DNA of 64,000 nucleotides from Lewinellaceae bacterium (GTDB taxonomy: Bacteria > Bacteroidota > Bacteroidia > Chitinophagales > Saprospiraceae). Shown here piece after piece: positions 25,475-34,289 of the stretch (position 1 is the first letter of the stretch; every line of letters begins with the position of its first letter). The position numbers were made by a program, and so were the translations under genes. The stretch spans positions 682,001-746,000 of the forward strand of contig JACJYN010000004.1 of the NCBI GenBank assembly GCA_020636095.1. The letters run 5' to 3'. The notes below the pieces were generated by a model that was given only the letters and a program-made list of their open reading frames with translations, searched no databases and had not been told where the DNA came from.

Positions 25475-26899
25475 TTAGTCTTCCAGTTCTGCTATTTTTT
25501 CTCTTAGCCAATTGACACTGGCGATGTTTTTAGTGTTTTTTATTTCTTCCTTCAATTTTTTTATGGACTCTTCATCTCCAGGCATCGTCCGGGTGAGCTT
25601 TTTGGTGAATTTGATGAGGTTGCCGTAGTTTTTTCGCCGGTTAACCGGTATGTCTTTATGCCGGTTGAGGTAGGCCCTGAAGCTTTCGAAGAGAGAGTAT
25701 AAGGGTTCGATCTCTTCGGTTTCGTAGTAGGTGGCCAGTAACATGGCTTTGGAGCCAAGGTTATAGGCTACATCATCGTATTCCACCTCCTGGAGGAGCT
25801 GGATTACCTTGTCATGCTTTTTCTGGTAGAAGTAGACTTGCGCCAGGTTGTAGGTTACCGCATTTACCCGGAAGGCTTCCGGGAGGTGTTCGCTGTAATT
25901 ATTGATAAATGCTTCTGTCCATTCGTACTTCCCCAACCTTAACGCTACAACGACAATATTTTTGAAATACCAGGGCGAAAGTTCCCCATCGGCAATGAGA
26001 ATTCCTTTTTGAATAAGGTCTTCGTAAAGAGAAAAGATTTCTTCAGTGAATTTATGGTTTCCTTTATTGATCTTCCTGATGCAATAGTTCTGAGCCGCCA
26101 TATAAAGAACGTCCTTGGCTTCATCTGCTTGAAACTGAAGGCCGTATTTATCCAGCAAGGTTCTAAGTTTGAAATAATGCTCTTCGTTTTCAGTATCGGT
26201 GAGGGTTAAATAAATCTGGTAATACAGGGCAATCGGAGGGTATTGTTCATAGTCGATCTCCTCGACGTATTTGATGATTTCTTCTATAAAGAGGAACTGG
26301 TAATTGTGGGAAACGAATGTTTGCTGGGTAATGGCCGCACATAAGATTCTCAGTTTCTCAGCCAGATAAAAAACATCCAGGTTGCTTGCAATATCCTCAA
26401 TATTGGTGCGGTTGGAGCGTTTGGTTTCGAATTCAGTAAGGTTGTATAAGTTTTTTTCAATATTGTACTGGTGGTAATAATAAGTAGCCGATCTGTAAGG
26501 CTGTTTTTGAGAAAGCCGGCGAGCCGCCCGGATGGCCGTTTTGAAAAGTTCAGGGACTTTTTTCTTACTGATGGATTCCATCAGATAGGTGGCATAGTCT
26601 AGTGGGTTTCTTTCGTAAGCTTGCTGGGCCAGATAGCCTTCCACCAGTTTTAATAAGTCGGAGCAATATTTTCTGAACCGGACATCGTCATAGCCTTTAC
26701 CCGGCTGAATTTTCTTCCAGAGGTGCTCTTTCTCCAGGTTGACTCCATTTTCTCCGTTGATTGCGCCAACCAGCCGGTCAAACAGCTCCACCAGCTCCTC
26801 ACTTCGGTTAAAATAAGGCGATTGGATGTATTTACGGCAGCGGTTCTGTTCGTATTTGTCGAAATGTTCCAGGATTGCGTACAACTTACTATTGTACAT
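25475..26899 (-). CDS. Conserved protein of unknown function, about 474 aa (paralogue of 50272 gene)
   Basis: A 474-aa soluble, probably all-helical protein with no signal peptide or membrane span. It starts MYNSKLYAILEHFDKYEQNR and has the motif YIQSPYFNRSEELVELFDRL. The middle and C-terminal parts look like tetratricopeptide-type helical repeats (for example SPWYFKNIVVVALRLGKYEW, then FYQKKHDKVIQLLQEVEYDD). The 473-aa protein at 50272-51693 aligns along its whole length: SPFFNKEETLTRLYHYL, SPWTYKNIVKLGLGLKRFDW and FFHRQEYDKALGHLNQVEFS. I do not recognise a function; a helical-repeat scaffold is plausible. Stands alone, convergent with ppdK. Confidence 0.75.
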   Translation of the reverse strand: MYNSKLYAILEHFDKYEQNRCRKYIQSPYFNRSEELVELFDRLVGAINGENGVNLEKEHLWKKIQPGKGYDDVRFRKYCSDLLKLVEGYLAQQAYERNPLDYATYLMESISKKKVPELFKTAIRAARRLSQKQPYRSATYYYHQYNIEKNLYNLTEFETKRSNRTNIEDIASNLDVFYLAEKLRILCAAITQQTFVSHNYQFLFIEEIIKYVEEIDYEQYPPIALYYQIYLTLTDTENEEHYFKLRTLLDKYGLQFQADEAKDVLYMAAQNYCIRKINKGNHKFTEEIFSLYEDLIQKGILIADGELSPWYFKNIVVVALRLGKYEWTEAFINNYSEHLPEAFRVNAVTYNLAQVYFYQKKHDKVIQLLQEVEYDDVAYNLGSKAMLLATYYETEEIEPLYSLFESFRAYLNRHKDIPVNRRKNYGNLIKFTKKLTRTMPGDEESIKKLKEEIKNTKNIASVNWLREKIAELED

Positions 26900-27182
26900 G
26901 TTGATTTTTTTTTAGTAATTTAGCCCCAGATTAGCAATGATTACCCCCCTCAACGGGCTTCCGTGCCCAAATTTAGGTAATTTTTTCCTTCAGTAATGAA
27001 GCTGCCCCCCGACTTTGTTGCTGTCTAACTTAGTTTTAGAGGCCTGGATACTTTAAAAATTATCCACATTCGTGAAACTGAGTGCGAAAATTATCGTAAT
27101 TATCGAGAATTGTTTTATTTTAGTGGGCGAAATAGCAATGATACGCCCCAGTGAATTAGCAATGAGTTAAAAATCCACGAAC
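26900..27182. other. Divergent intergenic region with TAGCAATGA repeats
   Basis: About 283 bp between divergent genes. TAGCAATGA occurs at 26932-26940, 27133-27141 and 27157-27165. A perfect DnaA-box nonamer TTATCCACA is at 27060-27068. TATTTTAG near 27117 is a seven-of-eight -7 element that could serve the 27183 gene. These are weak signals. Confidence 0.4.
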
Positions 27183-29684
27183 ATGAATGTATCTCTACGA
27201 AGGCAAATTCTATTTACGCTGCTTCTGGCGCTCGGCGTTCCGCTGGTGTTATGGGGGCAGATAGAGCGGCCTACTATATTCGAAGGGCAAGCCTACGAAT
27301 ACTCGTTCAGGTCGGAGCCCAATCCTCCTGGCATCCCTATCCAACCTCAAAATGGTACTGCCTACTGGTCTTCGGCCGGCCAGAGTTTTGAGTACATACT
27401 CAGATACACGCCCGACGATGGCTTCATTGGTTACGATACAATGAGGCTGTCTTATTTCAAAAGGATAGGCAGTTCTGCCTTTTTACCCCGGACGGTAACT
27501 TTTTACATTACAGTTGATACCGCTCAGGTTTTTGCCCGGCCTGATTATGCCACCACGCCGGTTGGGCAGAGCGTAACTCTGAATGTCGTCGAAAACGATT
27601 CTACCACCAACGGCGGACTTTTACTGAAGAATATTCCCTTGGTCAATAACGGCGTCGCTACCCTTGCCGGCGACTCCTCGATCACTTTCACCCCGGCGCC
27701 TGGATTTGAAGGGGTGGCCTACCTCAACTACGTTGTATGTGATGCAGTTGGAATCTGTGACAATGGCACCGCCAGCTTTTTTGTGATCGGGCCATCTGCC
27801 AGCCAGCCTGACACCGTTCGCATCTTTACCAGAAAGAACCGGCCGCAGGCTGTATTTGTACCCTACGATTATGTGTTGGTGGGAAGCCCTTCCAATGGTA
27901 TTTTCGACGAAAGTGGAGACTACCCTGTCTACACGCCGAATACCAACTACATCGGGCTGGATTATATCAGCTTTGATTACAACGGCGTAAGCAAAGTCAT
28001 TGAAATTAAGGTCCTAGATATCCGGGACAATAAATTTGCCATCGATGACCGGGCTTACATGACCCCATACGATGGAACGAAAGAGATCAACGTACTGGCC
28101 AATGACCTTTATGGCTCAAGCTCCGGCTGCTTCCAGCTGGTGGGCTCTGCTCAGTACGGTTCCGCCGAATGGGTGTCCGGGCAGGATGCCAGAGGGGTGG
28201 TTCGGTATACGCCCCCTGCCGGCTTTACAGGAGTGGATTGGTTCACTTATTCTATCTGCGAACCTGGCTCCCCCGGCAATGTTGAGACCGCTACGGTCCA
28301 TGTTTTTGTTAGCAATTTTGAACCCTCTTCCAGCCTGTTCCAAATGAGTACGCCCAAATTGACCCCTCTGGTGATCGGTTACAGCGTGCCCATTCAGCAG
28401 TTTTCGTTTTCTATTGAAGCCCCGGCCAACCTGGGTACGGTGGTTTTCCTGCCCGGGCAGGTGGATACTACTATCTACGGCAGGCAGGTGACTGGATATA
28501 ACCTGATCGTCTACATACCGGGGGTCAACGTTACCAGTGGGAGGGATGAGTTCGAACTGAACTACTGCGTGATGGATAACGGCGGATGCAGCTATGAGAA
28601 AACCGTGAAGGTAGAAGTGGATATCCTGGATATTGGAGACGGCTCCGAACCGATGTGTTTTGATGATTGCGTATGGTCGGGAGATACCAACTTCGATGGA
28701 GTTGTAAATATGAAGGACTTGTTGCCCATTGGCTTATGTATGGGAGAAGTTGGGATTCCACGGTCAGAAGTCAACCTGGCTCAATGGTACGGCCAATATG
28801 GAGATGACTGGCGGGCGCCTTTCCAGCAGGCTCCCATCGACCTCAAGCACCTGGATACCGACGGTGACAGCATAATCACAGCTCTCGATACATTTGCTAT
28901 TAGCAGTTTTTACGGGAGGACTCACTCTTTGACGGCAGTGGATATTCCCTTCTTTGAACATGAGATTGTCCTGAGTGGAGATCTGTTCGCTCAACCGGGC
29001 GATTACATTGAGTTACCCATGTTGATGGGCGCCTCTAACGATCCCGCCAAGAATGTTTACGGCTTTACTTTCCCCTTTCAATACAACCCCAACGTAGTTA
29101 TTCCGGGTAGTGTAACGCTGGATTTTGAAACCAATAGCTGGATAGCCTATAATTCGCCCATTTTGTATATGTCAAAAAATAACCAGAGTGGATTGGTTGA
29201 GGCTGGCTTCACTCGTACCAATGGCATCGCCGCAGATGGATATGGACGGATTGGTAAGGTTGGCTTTATTATTTCTGATGACATCGACGGATTCCGCCCC
29301 GGCGCTGAAGGCCTCAGCTTTGATGTGGGTGGAGGGGTAGCCACGGTGATGAACAGCGCGGGTATGAGTTATGGTGTTAATGTGCAAAGTGTTACCATTC
29401 ATATTGTACCGCCGCCGGAAGAAAAAACGGGTATCGATCCGGATCAACTAAAATTGTACCCCAATCCAACTGATCTTGGCTTCATTAATGTCCATCTGAA
29501 CGGAGGACTGGATTTTGAACGCGTGCTGATGTACGACCTCACCGGCCGGCAGGTATTCGATACGGGCAATGTTCTGGCCCGCCGTATGCAATTGCCGGTT
29601 GGCCAGCTGAACAGCGGAATGTACTTCCTGAGCGTTTATACCCCGGAAGGTGTGATCAACAAAAAATTTGAAGTGCTCCGTTAG
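27183..29684 (+). CDS. T9SS cargo protein with Ig-like, dockerin-like and cohesin-like modules
   Basis: An 833-aa secreted protein. Signal peptide at residues 1-25. Three Ig/cadherin-like repeats occupy about 115-380, with the signature LNVVENDS, NVLANDLYG and YTPPAGFTGVDWFTYSICE. Around residues 498-580 are two dockerin-like calcium loops, GDTNFDGVVNMKDLLPIG and DTDGDSIITALDTFAI. Residues about 605-740 resemble a cohesin-like beta-sandwich (YGRIGKVGFIISDDID). The last 80 residues are a T9SS sorting domain (LKLYPNPTDLGFINV, ending KKFEVLR). It should cross the outer membrane by T9SS and be cell-attached. Domains match the smaller protein at 51921. Confidence 0.85.
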   Translation: MNVSLRRQILFTLLLALGVPLVLWGQIERPTIFEGQAYEYSFRSEPNPPGIPIQPQNGTAYWSSAGQSFEYILRYTPDDGFIGYDTMRLSYFKRIGSSAFLPRTVTFYITVDTAQVFARPDYATTPVGQSVTLNVVENDSTTNGGLLLKNIPLVNNGVATLAGDSSITFTPAPGFEGVAYLNYVVCDAVGICDNGTASFFVIGPSASQPDTVRIFTRKNRPQAVFVPYDYVLVGSPSNGIFDESGDYPVYTPNTNYIGLDYISFDYNGVSKVIEIKVLDIRDNKFAIDDRAYMTPYDGTKEINVLANDLYGSSSGCFQLVGSAQYGSAEWVSGQDARGVVRYTPPAGFTGVDWFTYSICEPGSPGNVETATVHVFVSNFEPSSSLFQMSTPKLTPLVIGYSVPIQQFSFSIEAPANLGTVVFLPGQVDTTIYGRQVTGYNLIVYIPGVNVTSGRDEFELNYCVMDNGGCSYEKTVKVEVDILDIGDGSEPMCFDDCVWSGDTNFDGVVNMKDLLPIGLCMGEVGIPRSEVNLAQWYGQYGDDWRAPFQQAPIDLKHLDTDGDSIITALDTFAISSFYGRTHSLTAVDIPFFEHEIVLSGDLFAQPGDYIELPMLMGASNDPAKNVYGFTFPFQYNPNVVIPGSVTLDFETNSWIAYNSPILYMSKNNQSGLVEAGFTRTNGIAADGYGRIGKVGFIISDDIDGFRPGAEGLSFDVGGGVATVMNSAGMSYGVNVQSVTIHIVPPPEEKTGIDPDQLKLYPNPTDLGFINVHLNGGLDFERVLMYDLTGRQVFDTGNVLARRMQLPVGQLNSGMYFLSVYTPEGVINKKFEVLR

Positions 29685-29768
29685 AGCGGTTAAATCGTTT
29701 GCCGGACAGCCCTGAAATGCAGTGTTGTCAGGCAACCGATTAAATAAATTAATCTGGAAAAATTTCCT

Positions 29769-29792
29769 ATATTACTGAATATTCAGTAATAT
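29769..29792. promoter_or_regulatory. 24-bp perfect palindrome
   Basis: The half-site ATATTACTGAAT (29769-29780) is followed directly by its exact reverse complement (29781-29792). It is AT-rich and lies 85 bp past the T9SS gene and upstream of the first motif-hairpin unit, so it may be an operator for a small transcript. Confidence 0.45.
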
Positions 29793-29839
29793 TGTTATGT
29801 TAAAATTCGTTAACAGTATACATTCATTGCTTTTTAATA

Positions 29840-29897
29840 TTCGTGGAATTATAATCATTGCTAGTGAGTCGCACATAAAATGTGCGACTTTTTTTTT
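29840..29897 (+). ncRNA. Motif-plus-terminator unit 1 (candidate small RNA or 3' element)
   Basis: The 19-nt motif ATATTCGTGGAATTATAAT (29839-29857) is followed 10 nt later by a strong terminator: GTCGCACA (29868-29875), loop TAAAA, TGTGCGAC (29881-29888), then nine T. The same motif-hairpin layout recurs at 30142 and 30293. It could be the end of the T9SS transcript or a separate small RNA. Confidence 0.5.
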
Positions 29898-30140
29898 CTC
29901 CATCCCTACCTTTTTTTACAAAATATGTTCAATTGATTAAAAATAGTATCTATAAAATTTTGTTTTTAAGCTTGTAAACAAAAGTTATATCTTTTTTCTT
30001 TGCTCAACTTTTTTTCACAATGTGATGATTTTGTCCTTGTTCGCTTATCAGGAAGTTTGAATATTTGTACTGTGAGAGAGAGAAAGGAGGTAGAAAGAAT
30101 AAGTCGGACAACTTAAAGTGGTTGTCAAAAAGAATTAGGA

Positions 30141-30204
30141 TATGTTCATGGGATTATAATTTGTTAGTAGTGAGTCGCCCGAAAAAACGGGCGGCTCCCT
30201 ATTC
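30141..30204 (+). ncRNA. Motif-plus-hairpin unit 2
   Basis: The motif ATGTTCATGGGATTATAAT (30142-30160) is followed by TAGTGAGTCGC, shared with unit 1, and by the hairpin GAGTCGCCCG (30172-30181), loop AAAAAA, CGGGCGGCTC (30188-30197), one G-U pair in ten. A poor T-tract follows. No protein-coding frame is evident. Confidence 0.5.
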
Positions 30205-30290
30205 TTAACTTGGTCCCGAATTGAAGCAACGGATAGAAAAAGCGTTCAGAATAGCGTAGTTGCTTCCAATATTGCAGATTATTCATTTTG

Positions 30291-30352
30291 GATATGTTCA
30301 TGGGATTATAATTATTGTACAGGCCCTGATGGTTACATCAGGGCCTTTTTTA
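30291..30352 (+). ncRNA. Motif-plus-terminator unit 3
   Basis: The motif ATGTTCATGGGATTATAAT recurs exactly at 30294-30312, and a perfect 11-bp hairpin follows: AGGCCCTGATG (30321-30331), loop GTTA, CATCAGGGCCT (30336-30346), then six T. This is a convincing terminator on the plus strand although no plus-strand gene precedes it for over 600 bp. Confidence 0.55.
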
Positions 30353-30538
30353 TGCTATATATTCACTTCATGTAACTATTTAGGTGGGATGGTATTGCGG
30401 TTACCTGGAGGCCCGCCGTTGAGAGCCGGATACGGCCTCCGGAAGCACCTGGCCGCCATACCGGCCTGCCTACCTGCGGCGATCAGGCAGGAAAACCATA
30501 CAACCGGAATACCTAAACAGTGACCACTTCATTCTGAT
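30353..30538. other. GC-rich gene-free stretch
   Basis: About 186 bp before the rarA stop. It contains CCTGCCT (30465-30471) pairing with AGGCAGG (30485-30491) over a 13-nt loop, similar in form to the hairpins at 10005-10065. No coding sequence recognised. Confidence 0.4.
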
Positions 30539-31813
30539 TCAATACCCATACCAATCCTTCCACAACTGCCGCAACCGTTTTCTGATATTTTCCTCCGGTG
30601 GGTTAGCTTGGGGGTCGAATAGCTTGGTTTTGCTGATGTCATCGGGCAGAAATTCCTGCTCGACGAAATTGCCGGGGTAATCGTGAGCGTATTGGTATCC
30701 TTTGCCATAGTCGAGTTGCTTCATCAATTGGGTGGGGGCGTTGCGGAGGTGGAGCGGCACCGGCAAGTTGCCGGTTTTGCGAACCAGGGCCTGCGCCTCA
30801 TTGATCGCCATATAGGCGGAATTACTTTTGGGGGAAGTGGCCAGGTAGACGGCCGCCTGAGAAAGGATGATGCGGCCCTCCGGAAAGCCCACCGCTTGTA
30901 CCGCCTGTAGGGCGGTAGTCGCCATGAGTAATGCATTGGGATTGGCCAGGCCAATGTCTTCCGAAGCGGCGATGATCATCCGGCGGGCAATGAATTTTAT
31001 GTCTTCGCCTCCTTCGATCATTCGGGCCAGCCAGTATACGGCGGCATTGGGGTCGCTGCCGCGGATAGACTTGATGAAAGCGGAGGCAATATCGTAGTGC
31101 TGTTCTCCCGCCTTATCGTACCGCGCAATATTCTGCTGCACCCTTTGGGCTACCATGTCGTTATCAATGCGCAAAGGCTGCCCTTCTTCGCCATAATTGG
31201 CGACCAGTTCCAATATGTTGTAAAGCTTGCGGGCGTCGCCGCCTGAAAACTGCAACATCGCATCGTATTCCAGGACTTCTATCTCCTGTTTCTTCAGATA
31301 TTCATCTTTGGCCAGAGCCTGCTCGACCAGAAAGATCAATTCTTCTTTGCGGAGGTATTCCAGGACGTACACCTGGCAGCGAGAGAGCAGAGCTGGAATG
31401 ACTTCAAAGGAAGGGTTTTCAGTAGTGGCGCCGATTAGGGTAACTACCCCTTGCTCTACGGCCCCCAGCAAAGAATCCTGTTGCGACTTGCTAAACCGAT
31501 GGATCTCATCGATGAAGAGGATAGGATTAGGGCTATTGAAAAAGTGCTGGCTTCTGGCCTTTTGGATTACCTCCCGGACGTCTTTCACTCCTGAACTGAC
31601 CGCCGACAGGGTGTGGAAGGGCCGCTGCAGTTCATTGGCTATGATGCGGGCCAGAGTAGTTTTTCCTACACCCGGCGGCCCCCAAAGAATAAATGAAGGT
31701 ATCTTCCCGGATCGAATCGCCTGCCTCAGCACTGCTCCCTGCCCAACCAGGTGTTCTTGCCCTACATAATCATCCAGCTTCTTCGGCCGCATTCTTTCTG
31801 CCAGTGGTTGCAT
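30539..31813 (-). CDS. rarA: Replication-associated recombination protein A (AAA+ ATPase)
   Basis: A 424-aa RarA/MgsA/WRNIP1-family ATPase that acts at stalled forks and single-stranded gaps. It starts MQPLAERMRPKKLDDYVGQE, the family N-terminus. Walker A is GPPGVGKTTLARIIA (residues 45-59) and Walker B is LFIDEIHRFSKSQQ, with sensor GATTENPSFEV. The C-terminal tetramerisation region includes HYDIASAFIKSIRGSDPNAA and ASEDIGLANPNAL. Length is normal. The gene is transcribed alone; its start faces the divergent SprB-repeat gene 214 bp away. Confidence 0.95.
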   Translation of the reverse strand: MQPLAERMRPKKLDDYVGQEHLVGQGAVLRQAIRSGKIPSFILWGPPGVGKTTLARIIANELQRPFHTLSAVSSGVKDVREVIQKARSQHFFNSPNPILFIDEIHRFSKSQQDSLLGAVEQGVVTLIGATTENPSFEVIPALLSRCQVYVLEYLRKEELIFLVEQALAKDEYLKKQEIEVLEYDAMLQFSGGDARKLYNILELVANYGEEGQPLRIDNDMVAQRVQQNIARYDKAGEQHYDIASAFIKSIRGSDPNAAVYWLARMIEGGEDIKFIARRMIIAASEDIGLANPNALLMATTALQAVQAVGFPEGRIILSQAAVYLATSPKSNSAYMAINEAQALVRKTGNLPVPLHLRNAPTQLMKQLDYGKGYQYAHDYPGNFVEQEFLPDDISKTKLFDPQANPPEENIRKRLRQLWKDWYGY

Positions 31814-32027
31814 AAGTCCGTTCTTATCCTAAGTTGAATACAAATACAAAGGCAAGGTTGAAAAAAAAAATCATTCCACCCAACCCTATGCCAAAAGCTT
31901 ACGTGTATGACAGTGAAAGTAATAATTAATACTTTGAGAAAAGGTGCAGGCGCGAGTAAGAGGCCTCTACCTGAAAAAACTGCATCCCTACTCAAATACT
32001 CAAATTTCAAAAATAAAGACGAATCCG

Positions 32028-34145
32028 ATGAGACAATGCTTAACCTTTTTATTTTTGGTGTGCACCGCTTGGGCACTTCAGTCCCAAACCACCGATGTTA
32101 CCGTTAGCGGAACGGTAACCACTACCGATGGAGACCCGGTTGAGGATGTAACGATCCTTATCTTTACAGACTCCCTGCCCAGCAACTTTATCTACTCCAA
32201 CTCAGTGACAACTGATGCTCAGGGGCAGTATAGCGATGCTTTTTCTCTGCCCGATAACTTCACTCAGGGCGCTTTATTCGTTTCGATGGCAGACTGCAAT
32301 GGGTACTATATCACGCAAACTATTTTCTGGAACCCCGGCAATACAGGCCTCACTGTAGATTTTATCTATTGTGACGTTCAGGATTTTTGTGATGTTTACG
32401 TTTCTGCTACTGGCAGTGGAGTGCTTCTGGCCAATCCCACCGGTGTGGCTCCTTACAGCTACCAATGGAGTAACGGGGCTACTACCCAGGAGATTGCTCC
32501 CAATGCTCCCGGCTTGTACTGCGTAACGGTGGCCGACGCATCAGGGTGTACGGCTATCTCCTGTTATGACTCGGGCTACCCGATCGATTCCCTTTGCTCG
32601 GTTTACATTTCTCTGGAAGGGAATACGGGCGCCGGCCTGTTGGTAGAGGCGGTTGCCTCTGGTGCACCACCCTACACTTATGCCTGGAGTACCGGGGAAA
32701 CAACCCATACTATTGTGATCACTACTTCCGGGCAGTATTGCGTGACGATAACGGACAGTGGAGGCTGTACGGCTTCTTCTTGTGTACAGGCTAATGTTCT
32801 CCCCTGTGAGGTAGATATTCTGGTAGATTCTTCCAGCCTTATTGCCATTCCAACCGGTGAAGCGCCGTTTGCTTACAATTGGAGCAATGGCAGCACCGGC
32901 GCTTCAGTCACGCCGGATACCGATGGCCAGTATTGCGTTACCATTACAGATGCCGGCGGTTGCCAATCCTCTGCCTGCTACTACTGGAGTACGGCGATTG
33001 ATACTTCCTGCTATGTTTACATTGTCCCAGTGCAAGGAGGCGCCCTACTGGAAGCAGTTGCCGATGGAACTTTTCCCTTCGCTTATTCCTGGAATACCGG
33101 TGCGACTACTCAATGGCTACCCATCAATGCTGCCGGAGGCGTTTATTGCGTAACGGTCACCGATGCCATTGGCTGCCAGTCTTCTGCCTGTTATCCTGCT
33201 GCTCCGGTGGAAAACTACCGCGTTCAGGGGTACGTATACCTGGTGGATAGTACTTCCAGTGGGCTATTGCAAGGCGATGTTTATCTGATTCAGTACGACG
33301 ATGGAGCAGGAACGCTCACGGCGCTGGATACGGTGCCGTTATTGTCCAATGCTTTTGGATCCGGCAGTTATGACTTTGGAGATGTTCCGGCCGGTGAGTA
33401 TCTCATCAAAGCGGCTCTTTCACCTACCTCAATGGGCTACGCTGATAACCTGCCCACCTATTATGGCAATAGCCTGTGGTGGGACGAGGCCACTACGGTA
33501 TCCACTCCCTTCAGTGGGGCAGGGTATTTCAATATTGTACTGGTAGAAGGAGACAATCCCGGTGGCCCCGGTTTTATTGGAGGCCTGGTCACCGATGGGG
33601 CCAATTTTTCCTCCGGCCAGTTGCCCAACCGGAGCGGCGGCCCGCTGGTAGGCGCATCCATCATTTTGCTAGATGAGTTTGACCAGCCGGTAACCTACAC
33701 CTATACCAATGAGAACGGCGAATTTGAATTTCCCAGCCTGGCTTGGGGGACGTATAAAGTTGTCCTGGAAATTCCTGGGCACAACCAGGCGCACTATCTG
33801 GTAACACTGGGGCCGGACAATCCGGCTATCCACGGCCTCAATTTCGAAGTTACAGAAGCCGGCATACTGAACGTAGATGGGGAGGAACTGGCAGCCAGCC
33901 TGAGCCTTTTTCCCGTTCCCGCCCAGGGCCGGCTGGCGGTTCAGTTCGAATCAAAAAACCAGGGCGAAGTTCAGCTATTTATCAGCGACTATTCCGGACG
34001 TATCCTGCAAAAACAGCAGCTCGATGTGCAACCGGGCGCGCAACAATTCACCCTGGACATCAGCAGATTGCCTGCCGGGATTTACACACTCGGGATCCGT
34101 GCGAAAGATGGCGTTAACGGGAAGCAATTCCTGAAGAGTAACTAA
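32028..34145 (+). CDS. T9SS cargo protein with four SprB-type repeats
   Basis: A 705-aa secreted protein. Signal peptide MRQCLTFLFLVCTAWALQSQ at residues 1-20 sets the start at 32028; an in-frame ATG at 31944 would bury it. A carboxypeptidase-regulatory-like domain follows (about 22-115). Four SprB repeats occupy about 125-390, each with a W-S/N-N/T-G-x-T core and YCVTV/ITDxxGC, as in SYQWSNGATTQEI. Then come two more carboxypeptidase-regulatory-like domains (one with YTNENGEFEFPSLAWGTYKV) and a T9SS sorting domain (SLFPVPAQGRLAV, ending KQFLKSN). SprB-repeat proteins are surface adhesins or gliding-related; the role here is inferred. Confidence 0.85.
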   Translation: MRQCLTFLFLVCTAWALQSQTTDVTVSGTVTTTDGDPVEDVTILIFTDSLPSNFIYSNSVTTDAQGQYSDAFSLPDNFTQGALFVSMADCNGYYITQTIFWNPGNTGLTVDFIYCDVQDFCDVYVSATGSGVLLANPTGVAPYSYQWSNGATTQEIAPNAPGLYCVTVADASGCTAISCYDSGYPIDSLCSVYISLEGNTGAGLLVEAVASGAPPYTYAWSTGETTHTIVITTSGQYCVTITDSGGCTASSCVQANVLPCEVDILVDSSSLIAIPTGEAPFAYNWSNGSTGASVTPDTDGQYCVTITDAGGCQSSACYYWSTAIDTSCYVYIVPVQGGALLEAVADGTFPFAYSWNTGATTQWLPINAAGGVYCVTVTDAIGCQSSACYPAAPVENYRVQGYVYLVDSTSSGLLQGDVYLIQYDDGAGTLTALDTVPLLSNAFGSGSYDFGDVPAGEYLIKAALSPTSMGYADNLPTYYGNSLWWDEATTVSTPFSGAGYFNIVLVEGDNPGGPGFIGGLVTDGANFSSGQLPNRSGGPLVGASIILLDEFDQPVTYTYTNENGEFEFPSLAWGTYKVVLEIPGHNQAHYLVTLGPDNPAIHGLNFEVTEAGILNVDGEELAASLSLFPVPAQGRLAVQFESKNQGEVQLFISDYSGRILQKQQLDVQPGAQQFTLDISRLPAGIYTLGIRAKDGVNGKQFLKSN

Positions 34146-34224
34146 TTTTGCGAATGTAGTAAGTTTGCGCCTTCGCAACCGTGCTTCTGGTACTTGAGGC
34201 GCAGCAGCATAGGAAGGCAAGTAA

Positions 34225-34275
34225 TAGCCTGGCGAGTTTCCTGACAAGCCCCGTCCGGAGCAACTCGCCAGGCTA
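34225..34275. terminator. 14-bp perfect inverted repeat before the sigma factor gene
   Basis: TAGCCTGGCGAGTT (34225-34238) and AACTCGCCAGGCTA (34262-34275) pair perfectly over a 23-nt loop. There is no T-tract. It ends 14 bp before the sigma-factor start, so it may terminate the upstream T9SS message or control translation of the sigma gene. Confidence 0.5.
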
Positions 34276-34289
34276 AAACTCACATTACT

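Noticed and set aside
31944..32027. Upstream extension of the SprB-repeat protein
   Set aside because: The extension would place 28 charged residues before the signal peptide; the ATG at 32028 starts directly at it.
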